This document shows positions 1 through 11,426 of a stretch of 64,000 bases of DNA, in pieces. Location of the stretch: positions 372,001-436,000 of the forward strand of contig NZ_SSNX01000003.1 in the NCBI RefSeq assembly GCF_004801415.1, read 5' to 3'. Position numbers and translations under genes: made by a program. The notes under the pieces were generated by a model, which had not been told where the DNA came from, did no database searches, and was given only the letters and a program-made list of their open reading frames with translations. Numbering within the stretch: the first letter of the stretch is position 1; each line of letters opens with the position of its first letter. This stretch comes from Deinococcus sp. KSM4-11 (GTDB lineage Bacteria > Deinococcota > Deinococci > Deinococcales > Deinococcaceae).

Positions 1-1295
1 ACGCCGCCGATGGCCGCCAGATCTTCAGGCAGCCTCAGGGCGGTCAGCAGCCAGTGGCGGGTCTGACGCAGCAGCGCCGCCGAGAGCTGACACGGTCGAT
101 ACGCGACGAAGGCCACGCCTCCCTCCTGCGCGCTGGCCAGCAGTTCACGCGCCAGAACGCTGTCCTCCTGCCGGCAGAGGTTCTGGAGTTCGTCGATCAC
201 GATCCAGTGCGGCCGGCCCCGCGTGGCCCGCAGTGCCCGCAAGGCCCGCAGCAGCGCCGTGATGTACTCGTCCCGTTCGGGGGCGCCGACGAGCGAGAAG
301 TCCAGCACCAGGCTCACCTTGGCGTACTCCATGATGGTCAGCACGGTCGGCACGTCGGGAAAGTGGGTCTCGTCGCCACCCAGCACCAGCACGTGCGGCA
401 GTGCGCGCAGCGTGCGGTAGTCCCCCTCGGGATCAACCACGAGGCACTGGTAACCCAGCGCCGAGACCTGTTCCAGCAGCAGGCCCGCCAGCCACGACTT
501 GCCGCTGCGGCTCGCCCCCAGCACGCCCAGCGTGCCGCGCAGCAACGTGCCGACATTCAGCGTCACGGGCTGGCCGCCTTCGTCGGTGCCCAGGGTGCTC
601 TCCCGCTCCACCCGCGTCCTGACCCGGAGGGCCGGCGCGCCGCTGACCAGGGTGTCGAGCAGCGTGCGGACGCCCTCATCGGCCACCGCGTCCAGCCGGA
701 CGTCCGCCAGCGCCAGGATCCCGGCGCTGGCATTCGCCACGGCGACCGAGACCTCGGCCATCACGAACATGCTGCGGTCGTTCTCGGCATCTCCACAGGC
801 CAGCGTGTTGTGCAGGCTGTAGCCCAGCTCGCTCAGGGCGTAGTGCAGGCCCGCGCCCTTGGTCGCGCCGGGCGGGAGCACCATCACGGCGCCCTTGTTG
901 TACTCGACGACCGCGCCGCCTCCGGCACGACGCACCTCGTCCTCGACCGCCCGGTCATGCGGTTCCCAGGTCGCCACTAGCGCCAGCCCCCGCTCCAGGG
1001 GCAGCGGACGCGCCGCAAGCGCCGCGACCAGCGCCGGATCCACCCGCCCGAAGGGCAGCGCCACCGTCCGGCGCGTCCGGAAGTACACCACCGCGCCGTT
1101 TTCGGCGACGATGGCCGTGAACACGTCCGACTCCCGCACCTGGTTCGGCAGGAGATCCAGGATGCGGCCGGTGACCAGCAGCAGGACGAACCCGGCGGCC
1201 CGCGCCCGCTCCAGCGCCGCCCAGGTGGACAGCGCGATGGTGCCGTCCAGGGTGAGCGTCCCGTCGTAATCGAAGGCCAGTACCTTCAGGAGCAT
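1..1295 (-). CDS. HAD-IIB hydrolase fused to HerA/FtsK-like P-loop ATPase (partial, C-terminus outside window)
   Basis: The 431 visible residues hold two domains. Residues 1-215 form a Cof-type HAD phosphatase: DYDGT with D9 and D11, TGR at 42-44, K146, and GDAENDRSM at 168-176 as the late acidic motif. Residues about 235-431 form a P-loop ATPase: Walker A GASRSGKS at 260-267, VVDPEGDY at 286-293 as in HerA/DUF87 proteins, and Walker B WIVIDEL at 364-370. The ATG at 1295 follows an in-frame TAG by three codons, and a TAGCTT hexamer lies 6 nt upstream, which suggests a leaderless mRNA. The end of the ATPase lies beyond the left edge. The domain assignments are clear; the substrate and the reason for the fusion are unknown to me. 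Confidence 0.85.
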   Translation of the reverse strand, partial: MLLKVLAFDYDGTLTLDGTIALSTWAALERARAAGFVLLLVTGRILDLLPNQVRESDVFTAIVAENGAVVYFRTRRTVALPFGRVDPALVAALAARPLPLERGLALVATWEPHDRAVEDEVRRAGGGAVVEYNKGAVMVLPPGATKGAGLHYALSELGYSLHNTLACGDAENDRSMFVMAEVSVAVANASAGILALADVRLDAVADEGVRTLLDTLVSGAPALRVRTRVERESTLGTDEGGQPVTLNVGTLLRGTLGVLGASRSGKSWLAGLLLEQVSALGYQCLVVDPEGDYRTLRALPHVLVLGGDETHFPDVPTVLTIMEYAKVSLVLDFSLVGAPERDEYITALLRALRALRATRGRPHWIVIDELQNLCRQEDSVLARELLASAQEGGVAFVAYRPCQLSAALLRQTRHWLLTALRLPEDLAAIGG

Positions 1296-1301
1296 ACGAG
1301 C

Positions 1302-1307
1302 AAGCTA
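1302..1307 (-). promoter_or_regulatory. Leaderless-type -10 element of the HAD-ATPase gene
   Basis: TAGCTT on the minus strand ends exactly 6 nt before the ATG at 1295. No Shine-Dalgarno sequence fits between them. The same geometry recurs at many starts in this window. Confidence 0.5.
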
Positions 1308-1459
1308 CACGCCCGCCTGCCACCGTGGTGTCGCCAGGTGGCAGGGGACGCGCCGAGCTTCCATACTCCACGGTGGCCACACGGCATTACCGCCGCGTTA
1401 CGTTCCCCTCAGTCCAGGCGGGGCAGCGGGAGACCTCCGATGACTCCGCTCCGCCTTGG

Positions 1460-3568
1460 TCACGGGGTGGCGCCACCGCTGGAGACGAAACTCCACTGCC
1501 CGCTGACCGCCCCGGTTACCGGCGTGATCAGGTCCCGGCTCAGACCGATCTCCTCGAGTGCGCCCCCGGCACTGACGCTGGTCGTGATCTGTGCGCCCGC
1601 GTCCACCACGCCCTTGTCACCCCACGTGACATAGACCCCCTGCTGCGAGGAGATCCCGACGGGCGTGATCGGCACGGGCACCGTCAGGGTTTCCTGAATC
1701 CCGACGAACACCGTGTACTCGTCTGAGCCGAAGGAGTGGCTGAGCGTGCTGAAGGCCCCGATCCAGCCGGGGGTGGCGGCCGTGACGCTGACACTGTCGC
1801 AGTTGATGGTGACGCTGCCCACACCGACGGTCAGGCTGGTGCTCCAGCCGCCCAGCAGGTCCTTACAGATGCTGGATCGCGGCAGCTCCAGCGGCGTGGC
1901 GACCGGTTCCTTCGAGGGCTGGATGTCGCTGTCGCCCTTCACGCAGCTGTCCTGGAACTGCTTGATGTCCAGTGCCCAGGCGGATGCCTGGCTGACGTAG
2001 CCCCAGAACAGCGCCGTGGCCTGCCACTCGGCCGACAGGGACGCGCGTTCATGCCACAGCGGGTCGCGGTAGTTGGCGGCCAGGGCGGTGTCCAGGCGGT
2101 AACTCGCCTTGAGGTACGCGCCGATGTCGGTCGCCCAGTTCAGCATCGCGCCGCGAAAGCGGTTGTGATCCGCTTCGAGCGCCGGGATGCACAGGGTGCG
2201 CAGGGTCTCCTTGTAATTCTGAGACTTGCTGGCCTGGGTCGTGAACACGTCGATCTTGCAGTTGCCCTCGCAGTGCCAGAACGCCGTCCAGATCTCGTCG
2301 GGGGCCCGGCCGGACTTCTCCATGGTGCGGCGGAGCGCGGCGAGGCGCGGCTCACGGTCACTGGTAAGGATGGCCGACCACAGCGCACTCCGGTACGACG
2401 CGGCCAGTGGCGAGGGTTCCCCCCGCGCACGGAGCAGCCGCTCGACCTCGGCCCCACGTTTGTTCAGGGCCTCCATGCGCGTGCCCAGTTCGTCGCGCAG
2501 CGCGCGGTACTGCCCTTCGAGCGCCACCATTTCGGCGGGTGTCCAGGGAATCTTGAGGTTCGGCAGGGTCGTGCTCCGGCCATGAGAGAGGTCGTAGGTC
2601 ACGTGCAGCGGGCGGCGGGTCGGCGAGTCGGCCGGGCTGCCGGAGGTGCGGGTGGTGATCTCCTGGGCCAGCGCCGCCGCGCGCGGGCTCGTCGCCTGCG
2701 CGGCCGGACTGGGGGTGCGCCGCAGGCCCGCCCCGAAATGCTGTACGGCCGCCGGAGTCTTGCCCAGACACATCTCCGCCCGGGCCAGGTTCAGGCTGGC
2801 CTCCGCCAACCCGGGAGCAAGCTGCACGGCCTTCTGGAACGCGCGTTCGGCCTCGGCAGCGCGGCCCAGTTGCAACAGGGCGAAACCGCGGTTGTTCTGC
2901 CACACCGCCTCGTTGGACAGCCCCAGCGCGCCGGTGCCAGCACCCGGCTTCACAGCAGACAGCACTGCCAGCGCTTCGGCGGGCAGTTCCAGGCTCGACA
3001 GCACCCCGCCCAGATTGACGCGCACCTGAGGATCGCCGGGCTTCAGGCGCTCGGCGGCCAACAGCGCGGCCAGCGCGGCACCGGGTTTCCCCAGGGTGCT
3101 GGCGGACAGCGCGGCGAGCGTGGCTCTGGCAGGGTTTTTGGAGTCCGGGCTGGCCTCGAAGGCCCGCAGACCCGCCGCTTCATGCTGCTGCAACCAGCTG
3201 TGGGCATTCTTCAGGGCCGCCGCGAACGTGAGGGCGGGGGCAGGTACTGTGGACGCCGGCGGGGTGGTGGCGCTGGCCCGCAGGTCATCGAGCATCTTCT
3301 GGAATACGGCCCGGTTGGGATCCTTGGGATCCATTCCCGCGAGCTGCGCCTCGATGGCCTTGAGGCTGGTCTGGAGCGCGGCGACCGGAGAACTGGGACG
3401 GCACGTCCAGCTTCTGGCCGTCTGGAGGTCACCCCGGAGGGCCGCGGGTGCCGGGCGTTCGCGGGCGTCGCTGAAGGCATACATCAACGTGGGGCGGGCG
3501 GGCTGGGCGTGTGCGGCGGCGGGCAGCAGGGCCAGCAGGGCAGCCAGGACGGGCATTCGGTGGGGCAT
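1460..3568 (-). CDS. Secreted TPR-repeat protein of unknown function
   Basis: A 702-residue protein with a clear signal peptide (MPHR, hydrophobic LAALLALLPA, then AHA-Q cleavage near residue 20). The reading frame extends further upstream, but the ATG at 3568 is preceded by AAGGAGG at good spacing and starts the signal peptide, so I use it. Residues about 130-310 are Ala/Leu-rich with TPR-like units such as NNRGFALLQLGRAAEAERAFQ. The middle holds charged helical segments and several Cys residues. The last ~130 residues look beta-rich and Gly/Ser/Thr-rich. It sits alone, convergent with nothing and divergent from the metal ATPase. An extracytoplasmic scaffold or repeat-binding protein is likely; no enzyme motif is seen. 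Confidence 0.7.
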   Translation of the reverse strand: MPHRMPVLAALLALLPAAAHAQPARPTLMYAFSDARERPAPAALRGDLQTARSWTCRPSSPVAALQTSLKAIEAQLAGMDPKDPNRAVFQKMLDDLRASATTPPASTVPAPALTFAAALKNAHSWLQQHEAAGLRAFEASPDSKNPARATLAALSASTLGKPGAALAALLAAERLKPGDPQVRVNLGGVLSSLELPAEALAVLSAVKPGAGTGALGLSNEAVWQNNRGFALLQLGRAAEAERAFQKAVQLAPGLAEASLNLARAEMCLGKTPAAVQHFGAGLRRTPSPAAQATSPRAAALAQEITTRTSGSPADSPTRRPLHVTYDLSHGRSTTLPNLKIPWTPAEMVALEGQYRALRDELGTRMEALNKRGAEVERLLRARGEPSPLAASYRSALWSAILTSDREPRLAALRRTMEKSGRAPDEIWTAFWHCEGNCKIDVFTTQASKSQNYKETLRTLCIPALEADHNRFRGAMLNWATDIGAYLKASYRLDTALAANYRDPLWHERASLSAEWQATALFWGYVSQASAWALDIKQFQDSCVKGDSDIQPSKEPVATPLELPRSSICKDLLGGWSTSLTVGVGSVTINCDSVSVTAATPGWIGAFSTLSHSFGSDEYTVFVGIQETLTVPVPITPVGISSQQGVYVTWGDKGVVDAGAQITTSVSAGGALEEIGLSRDLITPVTGAVSGQWSFVSSGGATP

Positions 3569-3804
3569 CACTTCCTCCTTGAGACCCTGGTGGGGTCGTG
3601 TGCGCCGACCGTACCGGGTCACCCGTGATACGAGGATGATTGGACCTGCTCCACTCCGGCTGACCCGCTGGCCCCGGTCGTGCGAGGGAGCACCGGGGCC
3701 CTCTGTCTCGTCAGACCCACGCTCCGGACTTCCGCGGAACGGGTCGGACAACGTAGGTCTCACAACGCAGAGGAGGCACTTCTTACTGACCTATGAACCG
3801 AGCC

Positions 3805-3831
3805 ATATATGAGCAACCGCTCAGCTATACT
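3805..3831 (+). promoter_or_regulatory. SmtB/ArsR-type operator overlapping the -10 of the metal ATPase gene
   Basis: The dyad ATA-N2-TGAGC-N4-GCTCA-N2-TAT (3805-3828) is centred at 3816.5 and matches the ATA..TGA....TCA..TAT pattern of SmtB/CzrA operators. The -10 hexamer TATACT (3826-3831) overlaps its right arm and lies 6 nt before the ATG at 3838. A bound repressor would block RNA polymerase. The likely ligand is the sensor encoded at 6372; this pairing is inference. Confidence 0.7.
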
Positions 3832-3837
3832 GGGAGT

Positions 3838-6111
<2,274 letters not shown>

Positions 6112-6359
6112 GCACCCGTGCCCGGCTTCAGCGACGGCAAGCCGTCTAGGGCAGCCGAAGCCGAATTCACCGCAAAGAATACCCAGGTTGATGTGGACGC
6201 ACTGGACGAGACGCAGCGGCGCGCGGACGTGAATGCCGTCCAGTCCATCCGGCCTGACCCTGTCTCAGATTCAGATGGGACTGGCCATGGGGCCACGGCC
6301 AGTCTCGGTTTGGGTGTTTCGACAGTGATGCATCGACCATGCGCTCTAGCACCCCGCAC

Positions 6360-6365
6360 TACACT
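6360..6365 (+). promoter_or_regulatory. Leaderless-type -10 element of the ArsR/SmtB sensor gene
   Basis: TACACT lies 6 nt before the GTG at 6372. This argues for GTG 6372 rather than the in-frame ATG at 6339 as the start. No convincing -35 is seen. Confidence 0.5.
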
Positions 6366-6371
6366 GGAGTG

Positions 6372-6734
6372 GTGAGAACGGTTTCTCAAGACGACCTCTG
6401 TGAGGTGGCCTGCGTGCATCCGGAGGCGGTGCGCCAGGCCCGGCTGACGCTGCCGGACGCCGGATGTGTCGAGCAGGCGAGCGCCTTCCTGAAAATGGTG
6501 GCCGATCCCACGCGGCTGAAGATCCTCAGCGCGCTGCGTGTGGGGGAACTGTGCGTCTGCGACCTGTCAGGCGTCGTGGGGATCAGCGAGAGTGCCATGA
6601 GCCATCAACTCCGGCAGCTGCGCACCGGCCGGGTGGTGACGTTTCGCAAGGAAGGCCGGGTCGCGTACTACCGCCTGCTCGATCACCACGTCACGACGCT
6701 GATCGACAGTGCGCTGGAGCACGCGCGCGAATAG
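6372..6734 (+). CDS. ArsR/SmtB-family metal-sensing repressor with both alpha3N and alpha5 sites
   Basis: A 120-residue winged-helix repressor, likely sensing Zn, Cd, Pb or Co. ELCVCDL at 59-65 with C61/C63, plus N-terminal C10 and C14, gives the alpha3N thiolate site of CadC-type sensors. The C-terminal helix carries D104, H106, H117 and E120 in the DXHX10HXXE pattern of the SmtB/CzrA alpha5 zinc site. The recognition helix is SESAMSHQLRQLR (72-84). The gene lies 260 nt downstream of the ZntA-type pump on the same strand, with its own promoter. It is the natural candidate for binding the dyad at 3805-3828. The region between pump and sensor (6112-6359) shows nothing else. Confidence 0.88.
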   Translation: MRTVSQDDLCEVACVHPEAVRQARLTLPDAGCVEQASAFLKMVADPTRLKILSALRVGELCVCDLSGVVGISESAMSHQLRQLRTGRVVTFRKEGRVAYYRLLDHHVTTLIDSALEHARE

Positions 6735-7022
6735 GCGACCACACCCGCGCCATGGCCGACCTGCTCAGGGCATTCGGAGCTGGATTGCTCTGGAACGTCG
6801 AGGAGCCGGCGGTCGATCATCGGCTGGCCTTCGCGACGGACTCTGCCATAAGCTCGGAACCAGCGACGCTGTTGAAGACGCGTTCGTGATGATCCACGCC
6901 GACGGCACCCACTGATTCCTTGCGCAGGATGACGTGGAACTCGACCCGGAGGTGGAGGGCCAGTCGGTACGCACCACATGACGCGCCCAGATGCTGGCCG
7001 GCGGCCGCAGCATCCCATCAAC
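6735..7022. other. Intergenic stretch between two ArsR-family genes; possible degraded coding remnant
   Basis: About 290 nt with no convincing intact gene. On the minus strand, roughly 6825-6975, one frame reads like protein (LALHLRVEFH, then VGAVGVDHHERVFN) and ends at a TGA, but no start or recognisable family is seen. It may be a decayed gene fragment. Low confidence. Confidence 0.25.
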
Positions 7023-7028
7023 TACACT
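7023..7028 (+). promoter_or_regulatory. Leaderless-type -10 element of arsR
   Basis: TACACT sits exactly 6 nt before the ATG at 7035. The hexamer and spacing are identical to those of the sensor gene at 6372. Confidence 0.5.
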
Positions 7029-7034
7029 GCGTCC

Positions 7035-7355
7035 ATGACCGATCAGGCCGCGACGACTGTCCTTGACCTCCTCAAGGCCCTGGCCAGCGACGTGCGGTTC
7101 GAGGTGATTCGGATTCTGGCCCACGGCGAACACTGCGTCTGCGATCTGGAGGCCATCCTGGCACTGCCGCAGTCCAAGGTGTCCTATCACCTGGCCGCCC
7201 TGAAAGACGTCGGCCTAGTGAGCAGTGAGCAGCGGGGCAAGAACAGTTACTACCGCCTGGAACGCGAGCGGCTGTATTCCGTCGGCGGCGACCTGCTCTA
7301 TGCGCTGCTCACGCCTGACCCGGCCCCGACGCACCGAATCAAATCGCTCTGTTAA
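7035..7355 (+). CDS. arsR: ArsR-family repressor, arsenite-type
   Basis: A 106-residue ArsR-family winged-helix repressor that heads an arsenic operon. GEHCVCDLE at 31-39 places C34 and C36 at the alpha3 arsenite site of classical ArsR. It lacks the alpha5 DXHX10HXXE ligands found in the neighbouring sensor, which fits As(III)/Sb(III) rather than zinc. PQSKVSYHLAALK (about 45-57) is the recognition helix region. The ATG at 7035 is chosen over an upstream in-frame ATG because of the TACACT 6 nt away. arsC follows after 9 nt. It likely represses its own operon. Confidence 0.88.
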   Translation: MTDQAATTVLDLLKALASDVRFEVIRILAHGEHCVCDLEAILALPQSKVSYHLAALKDVGLVSSEQRGKNSYYRLERERLYSVGGDLLYALLTPDPAPTHRIKSLC

Positions 7356-7358
7356 GGT
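7353..7358 (+). promoter_or_regulatory. Possible internal leaderless-type promoter of arsC
   Basis: TAAGGT overlaps the arsR stop codon and lies 6 nt before the arsC ATG at 7365. It may be coincidence, because arsC also lies within the arsR operon. Confidence 0.3.
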
Positions 7359-7364
7359 AGCGAC

Positions 7365-7826
7365 ATGACCCGCGTCCTAATCCTGTGCACCCACAACAGC
7401 GCCCGCAGCCAGATGGCCGAGGCCCTGACCCGCAACGCGGCGCGCCGGATCGGGATTGATCTCGAGGTGTACTCCGCCGGCACCGAGGCCACCCGGGTCA
7501 AGGACGATGCGAAGACGGTCATGGCGGAACTCGGCCTGGGCCTCGACACGCACACCAGCAAGACGCTCTACGACGTGCCTGACCCCTGGAACTTCGACTA
7601 TGTCATCACGGTGTGCGACAGTGCCGCTGAGGCCTGCCCGGTCTATCCCGGCAAGACTGAGCGGCTCCACTACCCCTTCACCGATCCATCCGGCGGCAGC
7701 CTCGACCGCTGGCGCGCGGTGCGCGACCAGCTCGGGATCCAGTTTGATGCGTTCGTCCAGAGCCTCAGGGACGGTCGGCCGGTACCGCCCAGCTACGACG
7801 ACAGTTCCGCCGTCACCGTCGCCTGA
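7365..7826 (+). CDS. arsC: Arsenate reductase, low-molecular-weight phosphatase (thioredoxin-coupled) type
   Basis: A 153-residue ArsC that reduces As(V) to As(III). The phosphatase loop CTHNSARS starts at C8 with R14 (CX5R), and ITVCDSAAEACPVYPG supplies C84 and C91. These correspond to the three-Cys relay of the Bacillus-type enzyme, which uses thioredoxin. DPSGGSLDRWRAVRDQL near 109-125 is also typical of the family. It directly follows arsR, and its stop abuts the ATG of the aquaporin gene, so reduction and channel are made together. Confidence 0.93.
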   Translation: MTRVLILCTHNSARSQMAEALTRNAARRIGIDLEVYSAGTEATRVKDDAKTVMAELGLGLDTHTSKTLYDVPDPWNFDYVITVCDSAAEACPVYPGKTERLHYPFTDPSGGSLDRWRAVRDQLGIQFDAFVQSLRDGRPVPPSYDDSSAVTVA

Positions 7827-8513
7827 ATGGAGGCCCCTCTGTCCAGGGCACTCCTGGCCGAGCTGATCGGCACCTTCGCGCTGATCTTCTTCGGGCCAGG
7901 CGCCGCCGTGGTCGATGCCCAGACCGGGGCTCTGGGGCATGCGGGCGTTGCTCTCACCTTCGGGCTGACGGTGGCCGTGGTCATCGCGGCGCTGGCCCCG
8001 ATCAGCGGCGCGCACATCAACCCGGCCGCCACCGTCGCCCTGACCCTGGCCGGTCGGTTTCCCATGGGCCGGGTCTTGCCCTACGTCGCGGCGCAGCTGG
8101 TGGGCGCCACCCTGGCGGCCTTCGTGCTGCTCGCGCTGTTCGGGATGAAGGGCACTCTGGGCGTGACGGTTCCCGCCGGAAGTGTCGGGCAGGCCTTCGT
8201 GCTGGAGCTGATCATGACCTTCGTCCTGCTCCTGGTGGCGCTCCGCAGCGGGTTGCCGTGGTCGGTGGGCGGCGTGGTGGCCCTGGAAGCCATGATGGGC
8301 GGCCCCATCACCGGAGCGAGCATGAACCCGGCGCGCTCCTTCGGCCCGGCCCTGGCGAGCGGGATCTGGACGGCGCACTGGCTGTACTGGGCCGCGCCAC
8401 TCCTCGGGGCTGGACTCGCCGTTGTGGTGAACCATGTCCTCAGCCCCCGAGAGCCTATCGAGGCCGATCCACATCAGGCGCAGGAATTCGCCCCTCAAAG
8501 CCCACAGCCCTGA
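7827..8513 (+). CDS. MIP-family aquaporin/aquaglyceroporin of the ars operon
   Basis: A 228-residue inner-membrane channel with six hydrophobic segments and two NPA boxes, HINPAATV at 65-67 and SMNPARSFGPA at 167-169. The Arg after the second NPA belongs to the selectivity filter. The ATG begins immediately after the arsC stop. In Sinorhizobium an AqpS channel replaces ArsB: arsenate is reduced by ArsC and arsenite leaves by the channel. The same arrangement here, with no arsB or acr3 nearby, suggests this role. A plain water channel is the alternative. Confidence 0.85.
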   Translation: MEAPLSRALLAELIGTFALIFFGPGAAVVDAQTGALGHAGVALTFGLTVAVVIAALAPISGAHINPAATVALTLAGRFPMGRVLPYVAAQLVGATLAAFVLLALFGMKGTLGVTVPAGSVGQAFVLELIMTFVLLLVALRSGLPWSVGGVVALEAMMGGPITGASMNPARSFGPALASGIWTAHWLYWAAPLLGAGLAVVVNHVLSPREPIEADPHQAQEFAPQSPQP

Positions 8514-8521
8514 GCGATCTC

Positions 8522-8585
8522 CAACAGCTGATCGTTGACTTCCACAACTGTTGACCTTGACAACTTTATTGCGTAGGGCTACAGT
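8522..8585 (+). promoter_or_regulatory. Consensus promoter with CAAC/GTTG repeats upstream of marR
   Basis: The -35 TTGACA (8557-8562) and -10 TACAGT (8580-8585) are separated by 17 nt. The ATG follows 6 nt later at 8592. CAAC/GTTG elements occur at 8522-8537 (N8), 8545-8553 (CAACTGTTG) and 8550-8564 (GTTG-N7-CAAC), the last covering the -35. This is a good candidate for MarR autoregulation. Confidence 0.65.
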
Positions 8586-8591
8586 TCGGAT

Positions 8592-9071
8592 ATGACCGTT
8601 GTCGAAGACAACAACCTAGTGGCCCCGCAGCAGGCCGGCCCGCTGCTGCGAACGGTGACTCGGCTGTTCACCCAACTGCAACAGCGCAACTTCGCGTGCT
8701 GCGACGTGCAGTCCGCGACCCAATGTGCGATCCTCACCACCCTGGAGCGCGAGGGCGACCAGACCCTGACCGCCCTGACCCGCACGCTGAACCTCGACAA
8801 AGCCTGGCTCAGCCGCAGCACCGACGACCTGGTGGAACAGGGTCGACTGGTCAAGGCGCCGCACCCCGGCGACCGCCGCGCCCTGCTGCTGCGCCTGACC
8901 GATGCCGGGCACCGGGCCGCCCACGAGCTCGACGCGCAGCTCAACGCCCAATCCGCCCGGGTGCTGGCCCGCCTGCCGGCAGCGGAACAGGCGGTGGCCC
9001 TGCAGATCCTCGGCAACTTGAGTGCGGCGCTCCAGTCTGAGCTGGACGGTGACGGCGGTGTCGCATGCTGA
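8592..9071 (+). CDS. MarR-family regulator of the arsN2-like/MFS unit
   Basis: A 159-residue winged-helix regulator with MarR hallmarks: DVQSATQCAIL, a recognition segment LDKAWLSRSTDDLVEQGRLV (about 72-91), the wing HPGDRRALLLRLTDAG, and long terminal dimerisation helices. C36 and C37 (FACCDV) could be thiol ligands for trivalent arsenic; this is speculation. It starts a second unit after the aquaporin gene with its own near-consensus promoter, and its 3' end overlaps the acetyltransferase start by 7 nt. Such MarR proteins occur with arsN2 in arsenic islands. Confidence 0.82.
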   Translation: MTVVEDNNLVAPQQAGPLLRTVTRLFTQLQQRNFACCDVQSATQCAILTTLEREGDQTLTALTRTLNLDKAWLSRSTDDLVEQGRLVKAPHPGDRRALLLRLTDAGHRAAHELDAQLNAQSARVLARLPAAEQAVALQILGNLSAALQSELDGDGGVAC

Positions 9072-9499
9072 TCCGCGACGCGACCCCCGCAGATCTGCCC
9101 ATTGTTCTGAAGCTCCTCGCGGCCGTCCACCTGCCTACCGCCGGGGCCGAGGAACATCTCAGCTCCTTTCGCCTCGCCGAAGAGGGTGAAGTGGTCGGGC
9201 TGGCTGGCCTCGAGGTGCACGACGACGTTGGTCTGCTGCGTTCGGTGGCGGTCGCGCCGACCGCACGTGGGCAGGGGATCGCCGCTCGACTTGTCGACGA
9301 AGTCATCGAATAGGCCCGGCACCGTCACCTGAAGGCCGTCTACCTGCTCACGACGACGGCCGAGACTTATTTCCCGCGTTTCGGCTTCGCGAATGTGCCC
9401 CGCTCAGCGGCCCCGGCCGCCCTGCTCGCCTCCCGCGAGTTCCAGGGAGCCTGTCCGGCCTCCGCCTCCCTCATGCGCCTCGCCCTCAAGGAGCCCACC
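9065..9499 (+). pseudogene. ArsN2-like GNAT N-acetyltransferase interrupted by an in-frame amber codon
   Basis: Residues 1-82 (from MLIRDATPADLP to RLVDEVIE) and the stretch after the TAG at 9311-9313 ([19 protein letters not shown]) together form one continuous GNAT of about 144 residues of the ArsN2 arsenic-resistance type. The acetyl-CoA loop [16 protein letters not shown] is intact before the stop. Only one codon breaks the frame and both halves look unmutated, so it is a recent nonsense change, a sequencing error or a read-through site. There is also no stop codon between the second half and the next gene: the frame runs on into ATG 9500. The acetyltransferase is probably inactive if the amber codon is real. 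Confidence 0.8.
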
Positions 9500-10038
<539 letters not shown>

Positions 10039-10042
<4 letters not shown>

Positions 10043-11208
10043 CCTCCCCGTCTCCCCGCCAGCGTCCCCTGATCTGGACGCTGGCGTTTCTCTCCACCGC
10101 CGGCTACGGCGCGCTGTACTACGCGCAGCCGCTGCTCGCGGTCGCCACCGAGCATGTCACCGGCTGGAGCCGCGCCCAGACAGGTCTGGCCTTCACGCTG
10201 GCGCTCCTCACCAACGCGGCGCTGGCCCCGGTCGTCGGCCGTGCGGTCGACCGCTTCGGGGGCCGGGCGCTCATCAGCGGCGGCGCGGCCCTCGGCGCCG
10301 CCGCCCTGGCCGGTCTGAGCCTGCACCCCACCTACCTGGGCTTCGTGGCGTGCTGGGTGCTCGCGGGCGTGGCCATGACCCTGACCTTCTACGAGCCGGT
10401 GTTCGTGGTGGTCGCGCAGCAGTTCCAGCCGGCCGACCGTCGGCGCGCCACGCTCACGATCACACTGGTGGCCGGGCTGGCCAGCACTATCTTCGTACCG
10501 CTCACCAGCGCGGGACTTCAGGCAGGCGGGTTGACGGTGGCCCTCGGGACGCTCGCGGGCCTGCTGCTGATCACGGCCGGGCTGGGGTGGATCGTGCTGC
10601 CGCGTGCGGGCCACGATGCGGGGACACGGACGGGTATCCGACCTGGCTTTCAGCCCGACCCTGCCTTTCGGCGCCTGGTGCTGAGCTTCACCCTGGCGCG
10701 CATCGTCTCGGTGGGCACCGGCCTGCAACTCGCGCCTCTGCTGCTCGCGCGTGGGGAGGCGTCAGCGGTCGCAGCGGCACTCGCTGGCCTGATGGGTCTC
10801 GCGGCCCTGCCCGGCCGGGTGCTGTTCGCGCCGCTGCTCAATGGTCTCGGCATTCGGCGGCTGACCGCGCTCCTGTTCGTCACCTTGGGTCTCGGGCTAC
10901 TCCTCCTCGCCACCCTGTCCTCCACCTGGGCCGCCGCCGTCGCGATTACACTGTTCGGGCTGGCCAACGGCGCGCTCACCCTGGCCCGCACGGAGCTGCT
11001 GCTCGCGCGCTACGACGCGAACCGCTTCGGCACAGTCAACGGATGGCTTGCCTGGCCCGTCAACCTCGCCCAGGCGCTGACGCCCTTCGCGGTGGGCCTG
11101 CTGTTCAGTTGGGGCGGGAGCTACTCCCCCTCACTGTGGGGCCTGACGGGGCTGGCGGCGCTCTCAGCTTGGGTGGTGCGCGCCGAGACGCTCGACCCAG
11201 CCGCTTGA
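10039..11208 (+). CDS. MFS exporter, ArsK-like (candidate arsenite/organoarsenical efflux)
   Basis: About 389 residues with 12 predicted hydrophobic segments. The N-terminal segment [12 protein letters not shown] and the loop [11 protein letters not shown] are the MFS signature region. GTG 10039 overlaps the preceding stop (GTGA), indicating translational coupling; an in-frame GTG at 10006 is an alternative. ArsK proteins are MFS exporters of As(III), Sb(III) and trivalent organoarsenicals and commonly sit with arsR/arsN genes. No arsB or acr3 is present, so this may be the main pump. The specific family assignment is from context and moderate. Confidence 0.75.
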
Positions 11209-11235
11209 ACGATGAGCGCGCGGAACGTATCGTTC
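11207..11235 (+). terminator. Possible weak terminator after the MFS gene
   Basis: Inverted repeat GAACGAT (11207-11213) / ATCGTTC (11229-11235) begins at the MFS stop codon. The loop is 15 nt and no T-run follows, so this is weak. The remaining 190 nt up to the phosphoesterase gene shows nothing recognisable. Confidence 0.3.
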
Positions 11236-11426
11236 TCCCCTGGTTTCACTGCACACGCCACGGCACACAGCTCGGTCGGTGATGGTCACGAACAGGCGCC
11301 ACTGCACTCGACGGGCACCGCGTGAACAGTCCGGAGGCTCGGCCTGCACGGCAGCCTCGGTGTCCTAGGCACGCAGCAGGGCGCGTCCGAACGCGGTGGC
11401 ACATGGCTTCCCTGCCCAGGTACAGC

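Noticed and set aside
54..980. Long plus-strand open frame over the HAD-ATPase gene
   Set aside because: Low-complexity Gln/Arg/His-rich shadow of the minus-strand gene, with no motif or ribosome binding site.
1736..3628. 630-codon plus-strand frame opposite the TPR gene
   Set aside because: Arg/Gly/Gln-rich antisense shadow; the minus-strand protein has a signal peptide and TPRs.
3793..3837. Upstream ATG for the metal ATPase
   Set aside because: It lies upstream of the operator and -10, so it would not be transcribed from the likely promoter.
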